Source: Candidatus Gastranaerophilales bacterium
GTDB lineage: Bacteria; Cyanobacteriota; Vampirovibrionia; Gastranaerophilales; Gastranaerophilaceae
Assembly: GCA_944325735.1 (NCBI GenBank)
Contig: CALVBI010000001.1
Location: forward strand, 186,001-250,000
Reading direction: 5' to 3'
Length of the DNA: 64,000 nucleotides
In this document: piece by piece, positions 25,231-34,629 of the stretch
How the letters are laid out: every line of letters starts with the position of its first letter
How positions within the stretch are numbered: position 1 is the first letter of the stretch
Made by a program: the position numbers and the translations under genes
Notes under the pieces: model-generated
Databases searched by the model: none
Seen by the model: only the letters and a program-made list of their open reading frames with translations
Told to the model about the DNA's origin: nothing

Positions 25231-26838
25231 TTATGCTGCTTTTTGAGCTGCTTTTGCTTGTTGCATTGCCGCATCACGTTCTTCTTTTGTTTTGTAGAAT
25301 TGACTTCTATTACCGTTGCAATCAGTATAGAAATATCTTACAGTACCATCTTGAGCTTTTCCTGTGTATTTTGTTTGAGGTTTAAAGTCTTCCGGTTTAG
25401 TAGCTTTAACTTTGACTTTAGCATCACAGTCTACATTATATTTTTTACCGTTTAATTCTGTGTACAATCTCATTACAGATGGTTGAGTATTTAATGTGAA
25501 ATCAGTGATACCATGTCTTTTTTTCAATTCGTGAACAACTTCAATTTCTTCTTTTGGAGTTAATTTAGAACCATCTTCATGTGTATATTTTGATTGTACA
25601 ATACCACGCCAGTATTCACCTTTTTGAACTTTATAATCACAGTATTCTTCATATTCTTCACCAGGTGTCAATGGACATGTATCTGGAACATCATCAATTA
25701 CAGGATTAGGAGTTGGCTCATCAATAGGAGGTTTTTCTGGTACTGGCTCTGGCACTGGAGTTTTTCCTTCACCAGGAGTATAAATCTTAGCTTCTTTACC
25801 TCCTCTGTCTTTGATAAATCCCATAGTTGCCAAACCGATACCTAGACCTAGACCTGCACCCCAGCCTGCTCCTCGTTTTGCATCTAATCCATTTGTATGA
25901 GGAATTTTTTCTGATTTAGTCTGATGTTGAGTATCTGTATCAAATTGGTCTACTAGAATATTACCATTTTCATCTTTAACAATAACGTGATTGTTATTTA
26001 CAACAGTTTGAGTCATATTAACAGTATCCACTACTGTTTGGCTTAAAAAGCCTGCTGCACCTGCTGCTGCGCCCAAGCCTGCACCTAGACCTGTTACACC
26101 TGCAACGTACAAGCCTCTATATAAATTTGTGTTATCTTTTTCATAACCTAAATTTGATTTTTTAGCGATATTTTTAATTACGCTTGCTTTTACATTTTCT
26201 TTTTCTGCAACTTCACGTCTTTCTTTAAGACTTAAATAATGATTTTCTGCTTCGCCTTCTTCAGTATGAGTATTTGCGAATTTTAATGCAGTTTGTTTAA
26301 ATTTATCACTTGAGAAGTTACCATTTTCGTCATAGAACAAATCTTTATGACTTTCAATGTATTTACGTGTTTTCTTTTGACCAAAAAGACCTTTTCTTAA
26401 ATATTCATTTTCCGGTAATTGAGCATCAGCTTTTTGTTTTGCTTCTTTTTTGCTTAAGCCTTCATTTCTGTATTGTTCAATTAACTGTTTTCTTTCTTCT
26501 TTACGAGCTTTTTCAGCAGCATCATAAGCATCTTTGTCCATAAATACTTGAGTAGCATCTGAATTTTCTTTATATTGCTGATCTTTTACATAATTTTTAG
26601 CCATTTTTTCAGCTTCTTTTTCAGATTCTACTTTTTTACCTTCAACGGTACCGAAACTTAAGTAAGCTTGTTTTGCTTCTTCAATTGCTTTTTTACGAGC
26701 ATCCTTAGTTGTCAATTCTCTTTGAATTTCAGCATTCAATTTTGCTTTTTCAGCTTTTTCTTTTTCAACTGGATTTGTTGTTGATTGAGCTTGAGTATTT
26801 TTTACATTGACAACATCAACTTTTTTTACGTCTGTCAT
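25231..26838 (-). CDS. LysM-like repeat protein with glycine-zipper segments, lineage-specific
   Basis: 535 residues, unknown role, probably envelope-associated. Residues 1-225 are Lys/Glu/Ala-rich and helical, likely coiled coil. Two Gly/Ala-rich hydrophobic segments follow (AGVTGLGAGLGAAAGAAG about 233-250; GWGAGLGLGIGLATMGF about 325-341), then a Pro-rich linker (PVPEPVPEKPPIDEPTP). The C-terminal part contains YKVQKGEYWRGIVQSKY (about 407-423), which resembles LysM, in which the Asp/Asn-rich second helix is replaced by THEDGSKLTPKEEIEVVHEL. RBS AAAGGGAAGAAAA. The LysM call rests on one motif. Confidence 0.72.
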   Translation of the reverse strand: MTDVKKVDVVNVKNTQAQSTTNPVEKEKAEKAKLNAEIQRELTTKDARKKAIEEAKQAYLSFGTVEGKKVESEKEAEKMAKNYVKDQQYKENSDATQVFMDKDAYDAAEKARKEERKQLIEQYRNEGLSKKEAKQKADAQLPENEYLRKGLFGQKKTRKYIESHKDLFYDENGNFSSDKFKQTALKFANTHTEEGEAENHYLSLKERREVAEKENVKASVIKNIAKKSNLGYEKDNTNLYRGLYVAGVTGLGAGLGAAAGAAGFLSQTVVDTVNMTQTVVNNNHVIVKDENGNILVDQFDTDTQHQTKSEKIPHTNGLDAKRGAGWGAGLGLGIGLATMGFIKDRGGKEAKIYTPGEGKTPVPEPVPEKPPIDEPTPNPVIDDVPDTCPLTPGEEYEEYCDYKVQKGEYWRGIVQSKYTHEDGSKLTPKEEIEVVHELKKRHGITDFTLNTQPSVMRLYTELNGKKYNVDCDAKVKVKATKPEDFKPQTKYTGKAQDGTVRYFYTDCNGNRSQFYKTKEERDAAMQQAKAAQKAA

Positions 26839-26986
26839 TTTTCTTCCCTTTCTAATTTTCCCCGTGACAAGAAAATTAAAATTTTAAATATCCCCTATGC
26901 TTTTATAAAAAATTTTTAGAATACAAAATTGCATGATTTGAATAAAACATCTTAATATTTGTTAACAAAAATCCCCGATAAGACTA

Positions 26987-27015
26987 TTCACACCACAAAA
27001 ATTATGATGTACTAT
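26987..27015 (+). promoter_or_regulatory. Promoter for a probably leaderless ABC ATPase mRNA
   Basis: TTCACA and TACTAT are 17 bp apart, and TACTAT ends six bases before the ATG at 27022. There is no Shine-Dalgarno before that ATG. Confidence 0.5.
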
Positions 27016-27021
27016 ATGCAT

Positions 27022-27972
27022 ATGCAAGTGTTAGATGTAAGAAATTTAAATTTAGGTTTTAATTGCGAATGCGGTTTTAGACAAGCATTATATGATGTTA
27101 ATTTCTCACTTGAAACAGGGAAAATGCATGCACTTGTTGGAGAATCAGGCTGCGGAAAAACTATGAGTGCAATGAGTATATTGCAATTATTACCTAAAAA
27201 TGCAAAAATTACTGACGGTGAAATTTTATATAACGGCAAAGATTTGTTGAAAACCTCAAAAAAAGATTTACAACATCTTAGAGGGGATAAAATTGCTCTA
27301 ATCCCACAAGACCCAATGACATCTTTAAATCCTTTATACACAGTCGGAAACCAATTATTAGAAGTTATAAAAATTCACCAAAATTTAAAAGGAAAAGAAG
27401 CTTACAAAAAAGCAATAGAAGCTTTAGAAGCAGTTCAAATTCCCTGTGCAGAAGAACGAATGAAAGCTTATCCGCACGAATTTTCAGGCGGAATGAAACA
27501 GCGTGCAATAATTGCAATGGCTCTATGTTGCAATGCTGAAATTCTAATAGCAGATGAGCCTACAACGGCACTTGATGTGACTATTCAAGCACAAATTATG
27601 AAACTTTTAAAAGAAATTCAACAAGAGAGAAACACCTCAATTCTTTTAATTACACATGACCTTGCTCTAGTAGGGGAAAATGCAGATTACATATCAGTTA
27701 TGTATGCAGGCAGAATAGTAGAAACTGCGCCATCAAAAGAATTTTTTGCAAACCCGAAACATCCATATTCAATAGCCCTTTTAAAATCATTACCATCTAA
27801 TAAAAATTCAAAATTAGAAACAATTAAAGGTCAACCTCCTACAATTCAACAAGATATTTCAGGATGCAAATTTCACCCAAGATGCCCTAAATGTATTGAT
27901 ATTTGCACACAAGAAATTCCAAAACTGGATAATGTCGGCATAAACCACTATTCAGCTTGCTTTTGCAATTAA
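27022..27972 (+). CDS. Oligopeptide/dipeptide ABC transporter ATPase (OppD/DppD type), orphan
   Basis: Nucleotide-binding subunit powering peptide import. 316 residues. Walker A GESGCGKT (about 38-45), Q-loop IPQDPM, signature FSGGMKQR (about 155), Walker [14 protein letters not shown]-loop ITHDLAL, and the C-terminal oligo_HPY module [11 protein letters not shown] (about 288-298) which can bind an iron-sulfur cluster in relatives. The start MQVLDVRNL is chosen for homology and promoter spacing; earlier in-frame ATGs would add a random-looking leader. No permease or binding protein is adjacent, which is unusual. Confidence 0.88.
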   Translation: MQVLDVRNLNLGFNCECGFRQALYDVNFSLETGKMHALVGESGCGKTMSAMSILQLLPKNAKITDGEILYNGKDLLKTSKKDLQHLRGDKIALIPQDPMTSLNPLYTVGNQLLEVIKIHQNLKGKEAYKKAIEALEAVQIPCAEERMKAYPHEFSGGMKQRAIIAMALCCNAEILIADEPTTALDVTIQAQIMKLLKEIQQERNTSILLITHDLALVGENADYISVMYAGRIVETAPSKEFFANPKHPYSIALLKSLPSNKNSKLETIKGQPPTIQQDISGCKFHPRCPKCIDICTQEIPKLDNVGINHYSACFCN

Positions 27973-29099
27973 TTTTTTTTAACTTGAGACGGATGAACAT
28001 CAATATTTTTCGGTTTAATATTTAACTTTTCTTGCTTATTAGTATTTGAAAAAGATTTTGCAACTAAAGCTAAAATTCCAACAGCTACAACACCTGCTGT
28101 AATCCACAAACCTTTTTTGCCCGAAAAAGCTGATTTTTTCACTTTATCTGCAACAGTTTCATTAACTGGTTTGTTAAACCATTTTTTATTAATAAATAAT
28201 TCTTCTGCATTGTCATAAAAAATATTATTTAAAGCTTTTTCAGCATCTTCAGGTTTATCTTTATAAAATTCTTTTACAGTTTCTTCTACAAAATCAGCAA
28301 ATTTACCATATTTTTCTTTATCCCCCATTTCTGCAATCGGTGCATCAGAGCCGAAAAGAATTCTATCAGAACCTATTTTTTCTAACGCTTGTTTAATAGT
28401 ATTTTTGTTTTGCTCAGCATTATCAAACAAGCCTGTAAGCCAAGATATATCGACATAAAGATTTGATCTGCTATTTTTTAGAGAATCGTAAATATTATCA
28501 ATAGTTTTAGACATTTGTTCAGGAGATGCCATTAAATCAATATGATATAATACCACAGGATGTTTTGGGTGTGTCTCTGCAAGTTTTATAATTTCAAGCG
28601 GATCTGATTTTCCATCAGTTGTTGAATGAAAAATACAAGGTAAACCTTTTTTTTCAGCGACATCAAAATACTTTGAATATATTTCAAAATTATCCTTTAT
28701 AGATTTATTTGTCAATGTTGGATGAAATTTCATTCCATAAAAATTTCCACTTTCAACTAATTTTTCAATATTAGTACTATCTTTTGCAATTCCAGGCTGA
28801 CAAGATATTAATGGATAAATTTTTACTTTATCATTACCTTTAATTAATTCGATATCTTTTGCAGCATTCAATTCAGACTGAAAAAATTCACTTCCTTCAG
28901 GATTTAAGCCAGATACTGAACTGACTAAAACTTTTTTGACATTATTACATTCAACTGTATCTATAATATCTTGAGAATTATAACTTTGCTTACAATGATG
29001 CAAATTATCAAACATACTGCCGACATGAGCTTGCACATCAAACTTTTTACGACTATTACCAAATGTTTGACCAGAGATATTAACAGATTGAATTTTCAT
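27969..29099 (-). CDS. Tagged amidohydrolase-like protein with C-terminal membrane anchor
   Basis: 376 residues, paralogous to the amidohydrolase at 21.1 kb. Tag MKIQSVNISGQTFG, then the barrel opening FDVQAHVGS (20-28), where the paralog has DSHVHCG: the first metal His is Gln (Q23), the second is kept (H25). GMKFHPTLT, IFHSTTDG, VVLYHIDL and ILFGSDAPIAEMG follow at the normal spacing. After about residue 320 come a membrane helix (LWITAGVVAVGILALVAKSF) and a Lys-rich tail. RBS AAAGGGGC. It overlaps the end of the ABC ATPase gene by four bases in convergent orientation. Confidence 0.8.
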   Translation of the reverse strand: MKIQSVNISGQTFGNSRKKFDVQAHVGSMFDNLHHCKQSYNSQDIIDTVECNNVKKVLVSSVSGLNPEGSEFFQSELNAAKDIELIKGNDKVKIYPLISCQPGIAKDSTNIEKLVESGNFYGMKFHPTLTNKSIKDNFEIYSKYFDVAEKKGLPCIFHSTTDGKSDPLEIIKLAETHPKHPVVLYHIDLMASPEQMSKTIDNIYDSLKNSRSNLYVDISWLTGLFDNAEQNKNTIKQALEKIGSDRILFGSDAPIAEMGDKEKYGKFADFVEETVKEFYKDKPEDAEKALNNIFYDNAEELFINKKWFNKPVNETVADKVKKSAFSGKKGLWITAGVVAVGILALVAKSFSNTNKQEKLNIKPKNIDVHPSQVKKN

Positions 29100-29111
29100 A
29101 ATTTGCCCCTT

Positions 29112-29774
29112 TTACATAAAAAACCATAAAATAATTTTTGCATATTTAGCAATAAAGACCGCAGCGAAACTAAAAACTAAATCATAAATAATCTTAATAC
29201 CGCTTTGAGCTAATATCCAGCCCTGAATAAATTCACTACCTTCATGTTTTACTCCGGCAATAAAAAGCATATATAAAATACCAATCAAGTGGATAGTTAA
29301 AACCCCAACAAATACTGCATGTAATATATTTCTGTTTGAATAACCGCTTTTTAAAATAGAACCTGCAAAAAATACAGCCGGTAAATACCCAAAAATATAG
29401 CCAAATCCATATTCAAAAATATATTTAGGCCCACCGCCTAATGCAAAAACAGGTATCACAAATAATCCTAGTAAAATATACAATAATATACTTGTAAGCC
29501 CATACCTTCTACCTAAAAAAGCACCCACAAACATTACAACAGGGATTTGAGGTATCAATTTGTAAGTATAAATATAATCACTCAATGATAATTGCTCTCC
29601 TTTAAACAATCCCATAGGTATTACAAAATGATTTACATTAAATTGAATAAAAGTTGATAAAATAATTAGAAAAGTACAACATAAAATAAGTAGTATACTT
29701 CCAAAAGATAATCTTATACCTTCAATTTGTTTTTTTATAACTCTTATGCGAGGTTTGGGTGTATTTTCTGTCAT
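29112..29774 (-). CDS. bioY: BioY-type biotin (or related vitamin) transporter substrate-binding subunit
   Basis: ECF-transporter S component. 220 residues with five to six membrane helices. PQIPVVMFVGAFLGRRYG (about 75-92) and YILLGLFVIPVFALGGG (about 98-114) match the BioY core, as does the GYIFGYLPAVFFAG block (about 127-140). The N-terminal region (TENTPKPRIRVIKKQ) is a basic cytoplasmic extension. The start overlaps rimI by four bases. No ECF ATPase pair is close, so it may share one encoded elsewhere. Confidence 0.82.
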   Translation of the reverse strand: MTENTPKPRIRVIKKQIEGIRLSFGSILLILCCTFLIILSTFIQFNVNHFVIPMGLFKGEQLSLSDYIYTYKLIPQIPVVMFVGAFLGRRYGLTSILLYILLGLFVIPVFALGGGPKYIFEYGFGYIFGYLPAVFFAGSILKSGYSNRNILHAVFVGVLTIHLIGILYMLFIAGVKHEGSEFIQGWILAQSGIKIIYDLVFSFAAVFIAKYAKIILWFFM

Positions 29775-30292
29775 AAAATATCAATTTTCCCCTTTAAAAC
29801 AGAAATATTCTTTTCATATCCTGACTTAAATTTATCGTAAAAAATATTTTCTGTCCACATAATTAATGCATCTTCATTATTATCCTGATAATAACCTTTT
29901 CTAACGCCTAAAGATTTAAAACCATATTTTTCATACAAAGCAATAGCAGGCTTATTACCTACACGAACTTCCAAAGTAATATATTTTGCCATATTACGGT
30001 AGCATTCATCAATAATTGTTGTAAGCAAAGCTTCTCCGATATGTTTGCGTCTATAATCAGGAGAAACTGCAATATTTGTAATATGTGCTTCTTCCAAAAT
30101 CTGCCAACAACCGCAATAACCGATTAATTGTCCATCTGTATTAAATACACTGAAATATTTGGCCAAATCATTTGACAGCTCACTCATAAAAGAATCTTTA
30201 GACCAATGATGCTCACCATAAGCTTTTGCCTCAATAGCAATCACATCATCAAGATCAGTTTTTTGCATCGGTTTTATTTTAACACTGAACAT
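29771..30292 (-). CDS. rimI: Ribosomal-protein-alanine N-acetyltransferase RimI
   Basis: GNAT enzyme acetylating the N-terminus of ribosomal protein S18. 173 residues. YGEHHWSKDSFMSELSND (about 28-45) matches the RimI substrate region, HITNIAVSPDYRRKHIGEAL (about 75-94) is motif A with the acetyl-CoA loop, and NKPAIALYEKYGFKSLGVRK closes the fold, followed by the YYQDNNEDALIM ending typical of RimI. Upstream TAAAAT ends six bases before the ATG, another possible leaderless start. Coupled to bioY by overlap. Confidence 0.9.
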   Translation of the reverse strand: MFSVKIKPMQKTDLDDVIAIEAKAYGEHHWSKDSFMSELSNDLAKYFSVFNTDGQLIGYCGCWQILEEAHITNIAVSPDYRRKHIGEALLTTIIDECYRNMAKYITLEVRVGNKPAIALYEKYGFKSLGVRKGYYQDNNEDALIMWTENIFYDKFKSGYEKNISVLKGKIDIL

Positions 30293-30350
30293 ATATTGAT
30301 TTTAGCATAGAAAAACAATGGCAAATGCTTTATTAAATTTTATTTACCTA

Positions 30351-30379
30351 TTGATAAAAAGTGAAAAATATGCTAAAAT
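30351..30379 (+). promoter_or_regulatory. Promoter for the GGDEF-domain gene
   Basis: TTGATA and TAAAAT are 17 bp apart, giving a leader of about 45 nt before the ATG at 30429 with its AGAGGATAGAG ribosome site. Confidence 0.55.
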
Positions 30380-30428
30380 ACACTCGGAATGCTATAAATC
30401 CGATAATATTGTTAAAGAGGATAGAGAA

Positions 30429-31301
30429 ATGAAAAATATTGTTGTCTATACAGATAAAAATGAATCAAAACTGGCAGATGTATTAGCTCAGATTGATGAT
30501 ACAAACGTAAGAATTGAAAGTGCAGAAAACCTTAAAGATTATGAATCTTTAAATCCTGGTCTTGTAGTTATAGAAAGTGTTCCAAACATTAAAGACGTAC
30601 TTATGACAACAAAATTTAAAGCACCTACATTATTTATCGGGGATGTATTTAAAGGAACTACTGTAAGAGCAGTTATATTTGATTTTATTAAAACTCCTGT
30701 TGATAACATGGAACTTGTAATCAGAGCTAATGCTCTTTTAAAATATAAAGAATTACGTGACAAATTAAAAGTTGTATCTACAACAGATGAATTAACAGGT
30801 CTTCACAACAGAAAATATATGCAAGAAAGATTAGATCAAGAAATTTCTCGTGCAAGACGTTATGGCACAAAACTTTCTTGTCTGTTATTTGACTTAGACT
30901 TTTTCAAAGTTGTAAATGATATTTACGGCTATGAATGGGGCGATGTACTATTACGTTCTATCGCAGATAAATTAAAACAGCTTATCAGAAAAGAAGATAT
31001 ATTAACTCGTTACGGAGATGAAGAATTCTTACTTATCCTGCCTAACACTTCTGAAGAAAATGCATTTTTATTTGCAGAAAGATTTAGAAAAGATATTGAA
31101 AAAATGGAATTTATTCCTGCAGGCGAAGAAGAAAGACATCCTATTACAATTTCCGGCGGAATAGCTACTTATCCTTGTATTGAAAATACAGAAGAAGATG
31201 CAAATACAATAATCCGTTATGCAGAACACGCTTTATATAACGCTAAAAAACGCGGAAAAAATAAGATTGTTCAATTTTCACAATTAAACTTAGGTGAGTA
31301 A
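30429..31301 (+). CDS. Receiver-like plus GGDEF-domain protein (variant active site)
   Basis: 290 residues. The N-terminal 1-120 folds like a receiver-domain relative (NIVVYTDKNESKLADVLAQI) but lacks a clear phospho-acceptor Asp motif. The GGDEF domain begins TDELTGLHNRKYMQERLDQE (about 121-140), with metal Asp in DLDFFKVVND (about 162-171). The signature reads RYGDEEF, where RYGGDEF is normal, so the second Gly is replaced by Asp. No RxxD inhibitory site is obvious. It may be a weak diguanylate cyclase or a c-di-GMP/GTP sensor. Confidence 0.85.
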   Translation: MKNIVVYTDKNESKLADVLAQIDDTNVRIESAENLKDYESLNPGLVVIESVPNIKDVLMTTKFKAPTLFIGDVFKGTTVRAVIFDFIKTPVDNMELVIRANALLKYKELRDKLKVVSTTDELTGLHNRKYMQERLDQEISRARRYGTKLSCLLFDLDFFKVVNDIYGYEWGDVLLRSIADKLKQLIRKEDILTRYGDEEFLLILPNTSEENAFLFAERFRKDIEKMEFIPAGEEERHPITISGGIATYPCIENTEEDANTIIRYAEHALYNAKKRGKNKIVQFSQLNLGE

Positions 31302-31302
31302 A

Positions 31303-31782
31303 TTAATTGTTTTGAGGATTAAAATAAAAATTACAAATACTGATTAACAAACAAATAAATAAAAATATCATTATATTTCTAAAAGTTTTTGTTAAACCTA
31401 TATCAGTGTAATTAAATTCATTTTCATCAGAATTTAAATAGTTATTAAATTTAATCCCCATATCTTTTGCTTCATGCAATGTTGGGAAATTAAACTGGAC
31501 AAATATATTATTATCACGCTCTTTATCCATATCAATAAGATACATTAAAGAATCATGTCGCATCCTAGCAGTAAATGAAGTATAGTGAGGAATTGAAAGA
31601 GAACTTAATTTTGCTGTTTTTATGTATTCTTTATTAAAAATAGAAACACGTTTATATGTACAGCTATTTTGCAACTTATCACATGAAAAATATCCTTTAC
31701 AAGGATAAAAAATTGCGACACTCAAAAATAATATAAATACAAAAATAATACATATATTATTAAAAATTAAACTCTTTTTCAT
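31303..31782 (-). CDS. Hypothetical two-helix membrane protein
   Basis: 159 residues. One hydrophobic helix at the N-terminus (NICIIFVFILFLSVAIFY, about 9-26) and one near the C-terminus (NIMIFLFICLLISICNFYF, about 136-154), with a soluble middle domain containing two Cys (CKGYFSCDKLQNSC). The topology suggests a periplasmic domain with disulfides. Family not recognised. Four bases after the upstream gene, so co-transcribed. Confidence 0.7.
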   Translation of the reverse strand: MKKSLIFNNICIIFVFILFLSVAIFYPCKGYFSCDKLQNSCTYKRVSIFNKEYIKTAKLSSLSIPHYTSFTARMRHDSLMYLIDMDKERDNNIFVQFNFPTLHEAKDMGIKFNNYLNSDENEFNYTDIGLTKTFRNIMIFLFICLLISICNFYFNPQNN

Positions 31783-31785
31783 AAT

Positions 31786-32535
31786 CTAACCTTTATTATT
31801 AACCCCATAACCAAACATTGCAAAATCATATTTTACAGGGTCTTCCGAATCAAATTTGCGAAGATTTTTTGTAATTTCAAGAACTGATTTAAAATCATTG
31901 GCATTTCTTGTTAAAAGTTCCATTTCCCTTGATAATCGTGCTACATGCGTATCTAATGGAATTAATAATTCTGAAGTTTTCATAAAATTCCAAATTCCAA
32001 AGTCCACAGGTCCCTTTCTTACCATCCACCTAAGATACATACACATACGCTTCATTGCACTGCCTTTTCTTGCATTTGGAAGCATAAATTTGAAACCTTG
32101 AGAATTATTATCTTTTGCATTTGCATAAAAATAATCAGTAATAGGTATAAACATATTATCATCTATTTGATTTTCATAACCGTATTTAAAAAGCTCTTCT
32201 AAGCTGCTATTTTTAGAATACAAATCACGCATTATTGTAAAAATTTGCGCAAAATCTTCAGGTTTACCAAAACGATAATTAAAATCTCCTAAAATTTTCG
32301 GCTCAAAATTCAAAATAAAATTCAACGGTTCATTTTGAGCAATATTAAATAAGATATCCAATTTTTTCAAAAAAACTTCTCTCCTGCCATAAGCTACAAG
32401 AGATGCAATAAATCCTGCAATTTCAATATCCCTTTTTTCACGGAATTTATGTGGAATTCTTACAGGATCATCTTTTATAAAATCAATATTCTCATATTTT
32501 TCAACCAATTTATCAATTTCAGATTTTGTTATCAT
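31786..32535 (-). CDS. TIGR02757/DUF2400 family protein
   Basis: 249 residues, a conserved bacterial family of unknown activity. The diagnostic opening is DPVRIPHKFREKRDIEIAGF (about 22-41) with ASLVAYGRRE directly after. MCMYLRWMVRKGPVDFGIWN (about 179-198) is the other strong block; its helix-hairpin-helix-like end (LIPLDTHVARLSRE) recalls DNA glycosylase folds. It overlaps tadA by 17 bp. Confidence 0.85.
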   Translation of the reverse strand: MITKSEIDKLVEKYENIDFIKDDPVRIPHKFREKRDIEIAGFIASLVAYGRREVFLKKLDILFNIAQNEPLNFILNFEPKILGDFNYRFGKPEDFAQIFTIMRDLYSKNSSLEELFKYGYENQIDDNMFIPITDYFYANAKDNNSQGFKFMLPNARKGSAMKRMCMYLRWMVRKGPVDFGIWNFMKTSELLIPLDTHVARLSREMELLTRNANDFKSVLEITKNLRKFDSEDPVKYDFAMFGYGVNNKG

Positions 32536-32950
32536 TGCGCAAACCTTTAAAATACTCTTTTAATATTTTATCACATTCTTCTTCCATAATTCCGCCATAG
32601 ACTTTCATTTTGGAATTTGCAAGCTTTCTTACATCAATTACGGAACCTAAAGCTCCATAATTATTATCATAAGATCCAAAATAAACAGCTTTTATTCTTG
32701 CCGAAACTATCGCCCAAGCACACATAGGACAAGGCTCTAAGGTTACATACATTTCGCAATCATCTAAACGCCATCTGCCTAATTTCTGTTCAGCCTCTCT
32801 AATCGCTAAAATTTCTGCATGGGCTGTGACATCATTTGTAATCTCTTTTTGATTAAAAGTTTCAGCTATAACCTCTCCATCTTTTACAATCAAAGCCCCG
32901 ACAGGAATTTCTCCGTTTGCCTTATTTGCAAGTTCTATAGCTCTTTTCAT
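32519..32950 (-). CDS. tadA: tRNA-specific adenosine deaminase TadA
   Basis: Deaminates A34 to inosine in tRNA-Arg. 143 residues. Zinc site HAE (H44, E46) and PCPMC (C74, C77) are intact; IPVGALIVKDGEVI and NDVTAHAEILAI are family blocks. It sits in an overlapping run behind the two-component genes (four-base overlap with the kinase stop), which is an unusual neighbour for it. Confidence 0.93.
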   Translation of the reverse strand: MKRAIELANKANGEIPVGALIVKDGEVIAETFNQKEITNDVTAHAEILAIREAEQKLGRWRLDDCEMYVTLEPCPMCAWAIVSARIKAVYFGSYDNNYGALGSVIDVRKLANSKMKVYGGIMEEECDKILKEYFKGLRNDNKI

Positions 32951-34623
32951 TCAACTACCTCTGATACATTTGAAAGATTGAGGGTTAATTCTACACAGAA
33001 ACCGCAAGTTTTGTCACTATGTAATGAAATTTCTCCATTCATAGCTTCTACCAAACCTTTTACGATAAATAACCCCAAACCTGTACCACGTGTAGTTCTT
33101 GTCGTATTATCATCAAGGCGAATAAATTTTTCAAACAATTTATTTAATTTTTTAGGAGGAATAACTTCACAATCATTTTTTACAAATATTTTCGCTTTAT
33201 TATCTTGAACATCAGCATCTACAACAATTTGTGAGCCTTCTGTTGCATATTTCGCAGCATTTTCAAGCAGGTTTACAAATACCTGTAATAATCTGTCTTT
33301 ATCAGCTTCTACAAGCGGGAAATCCTCACTTACATTGAATATAATCTCTTTATTATCTTTATTTTTTATCAATATCCTTGATTCTTCTAACAATTCAGGA
33401 ATATATACCTGCTCAACTTTAGTTCTCAAACGCATTCCCTCAATATCAGGAATTGTCAATAAATCCTCAATTAAACGTTTTAATCGTTCGGACTGCTCTT
33501 TTATAATTCTCAAAGATTTTTGCCTTGTTTCTTCATCAATTTTTATATCCTGACGCATCAAGCGAGATGTGTAACCTTGAATACTTGTCAAAGGAGTTCT
33601 CAATTCATGGCTTACAGTATCAATAAGATTTGAACGAAATTCATTCAATTGCTTTAATTCAATGTTATTCTTTTTCAACTGAATATAAGATTTATGAATT
33701 TCTGTTGCCATACGGTTAAATTCAAAAGCCAAAAATATAATTTCGTGAGGAGTAAAAGCTGTAGTCAAAAGTCTTATCTGACGTTCATAATTACCTTTCG
33801 AAATAGCTATAATCCCTTTGAATAATTGTCTTATGTTGATATACAAATAATATGTATACAAAGCAACGACAAAAATAATTGTAAATGTTGCAAACAAACA
33901 GGATAAAATAATTTTTAAACTGTTATTTGTAATAGCTTTTTGAGTAACTTTTTCAGTTGTATTAACTATAATTGTAATTTTAGGATCGTCTTTTGAAACA
34001 TATACCAAAGGTTGATTTTTTGTATCACCAAAAATTACAGGTTTATTTTTTCTAAGTTTGTCAGGTAAAAGAGAAATAGTCTTTTTATAAGCATCTTCGG
34101 TATAATTATGTTCCGCTAACAAATCACCGTCATTTGTTAATACATAAATTTGTCTTTTATCATCTGCAATTGATCTAAACAGTTCATCTCTAATAGCATC
34201 TAATTTATAAGTTGCTACAAGATACTGGTTATCATTTATTTTCAAAGGAACTGTAGCTTTTTTATTAATCTTATTCCTTTCATGGATTTCATCTAATTGT
34301 GCTTTAGTTGCAATTTTCAACTCTTCACAATCTGGAAGAGTTTTCACAACTGACTTTAGATAATCACTTTTTGCTTTTTTAGTCGGAAAATAATTTAAAG
34401 AATAGACAATTTGCTCCAAGTTACTGGATACAGTTTTGTTAAAAAAATCAATCTCATCAGATACCATATTAGCAATCAAAACAGCTGATTCTCTAAGCTG
34501 ATATCTCATTGATTGCTGGTTAATATTATTTATGATAAATCCACTAATTGACATTGGAACTACAACCGCAAAAATAAATACGATTGCAATTTGTTCTACA
34601 ATTTTCAAATGTTTACCAAACAT
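32947..34623 (-). CDS. Membrane sensor histidine kinase (HAMP-HisKA-HATPase)
   Basis: 558 residues. A first membrane helix at about 9-32 and a second at about 240-262 enclose an extracytoplasmic sensor domain of about 210 residues (PAS/Cache-like). After a HAMP-type linker come the H-box DTVSHELRTPLTSIQGY (about 338), N-box NLLENAAKYA, and G boxes RGTGLGLFIVKGL. Partner of the adjacent response regulator (six-base gap). The kinase resembles the NblS/PhoR class. Confidence 0.9.
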   Translation of the reverse strand: MFGKHLKIVEQIAIVFIFAVVVPMSISGFIINNINQQSMRYQLRESAVLIANMVSDEIDFFNKTVSSNLEQIVYSLNYFPTKKAKSDYLKSVVKTLPDCEELKIATKAQLDEIHERNKINKKATVPLKINDNQYLVATYKLDAIRDELFRSIADDKRQIYVLTNDGDLLAEHNYTEDAYKKTISLLPDKLRKNKPVIFGDTKNQPLVYVSKDDPKITIIVNTTEKVTQKAITNNSLKIILSCLFATFTIIFVVALYTYYLYINIRQLFKGIIAISKGNYERQIRLLTTAFTPHEIIFLAFEFNRMATEIHKSYIQLKKNNIELKQLNEFRSNLIDTVSHELRTPLTSIQGYTSRLMRQDIKIDEETRQKSLRIIKEQSERLKRLIEDLLTIPDIEGMRLRTKVEQVYIPELLEESRILIKNKDNKEIIFNVSEDFPLVEADKDRLLQVFVNLLENAAKYATEGSQIVVDADVQDNKAKIFVKNDCEVIPPKKLNKLFEKFIRLDDNTTRTTRGTGLGLFIVKGLVEAMNGEISLHSDKTCGFCVELTLNLSNVSEVVE

Positions 34624-34629
34624 AATTTT

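Noticed and set aside
27022-27972. Full peptide ABC transporter operon
   Set aside because: No permease or binding protein gene lies beside the ATPase gene; both neighbours are on the other strand or distant.
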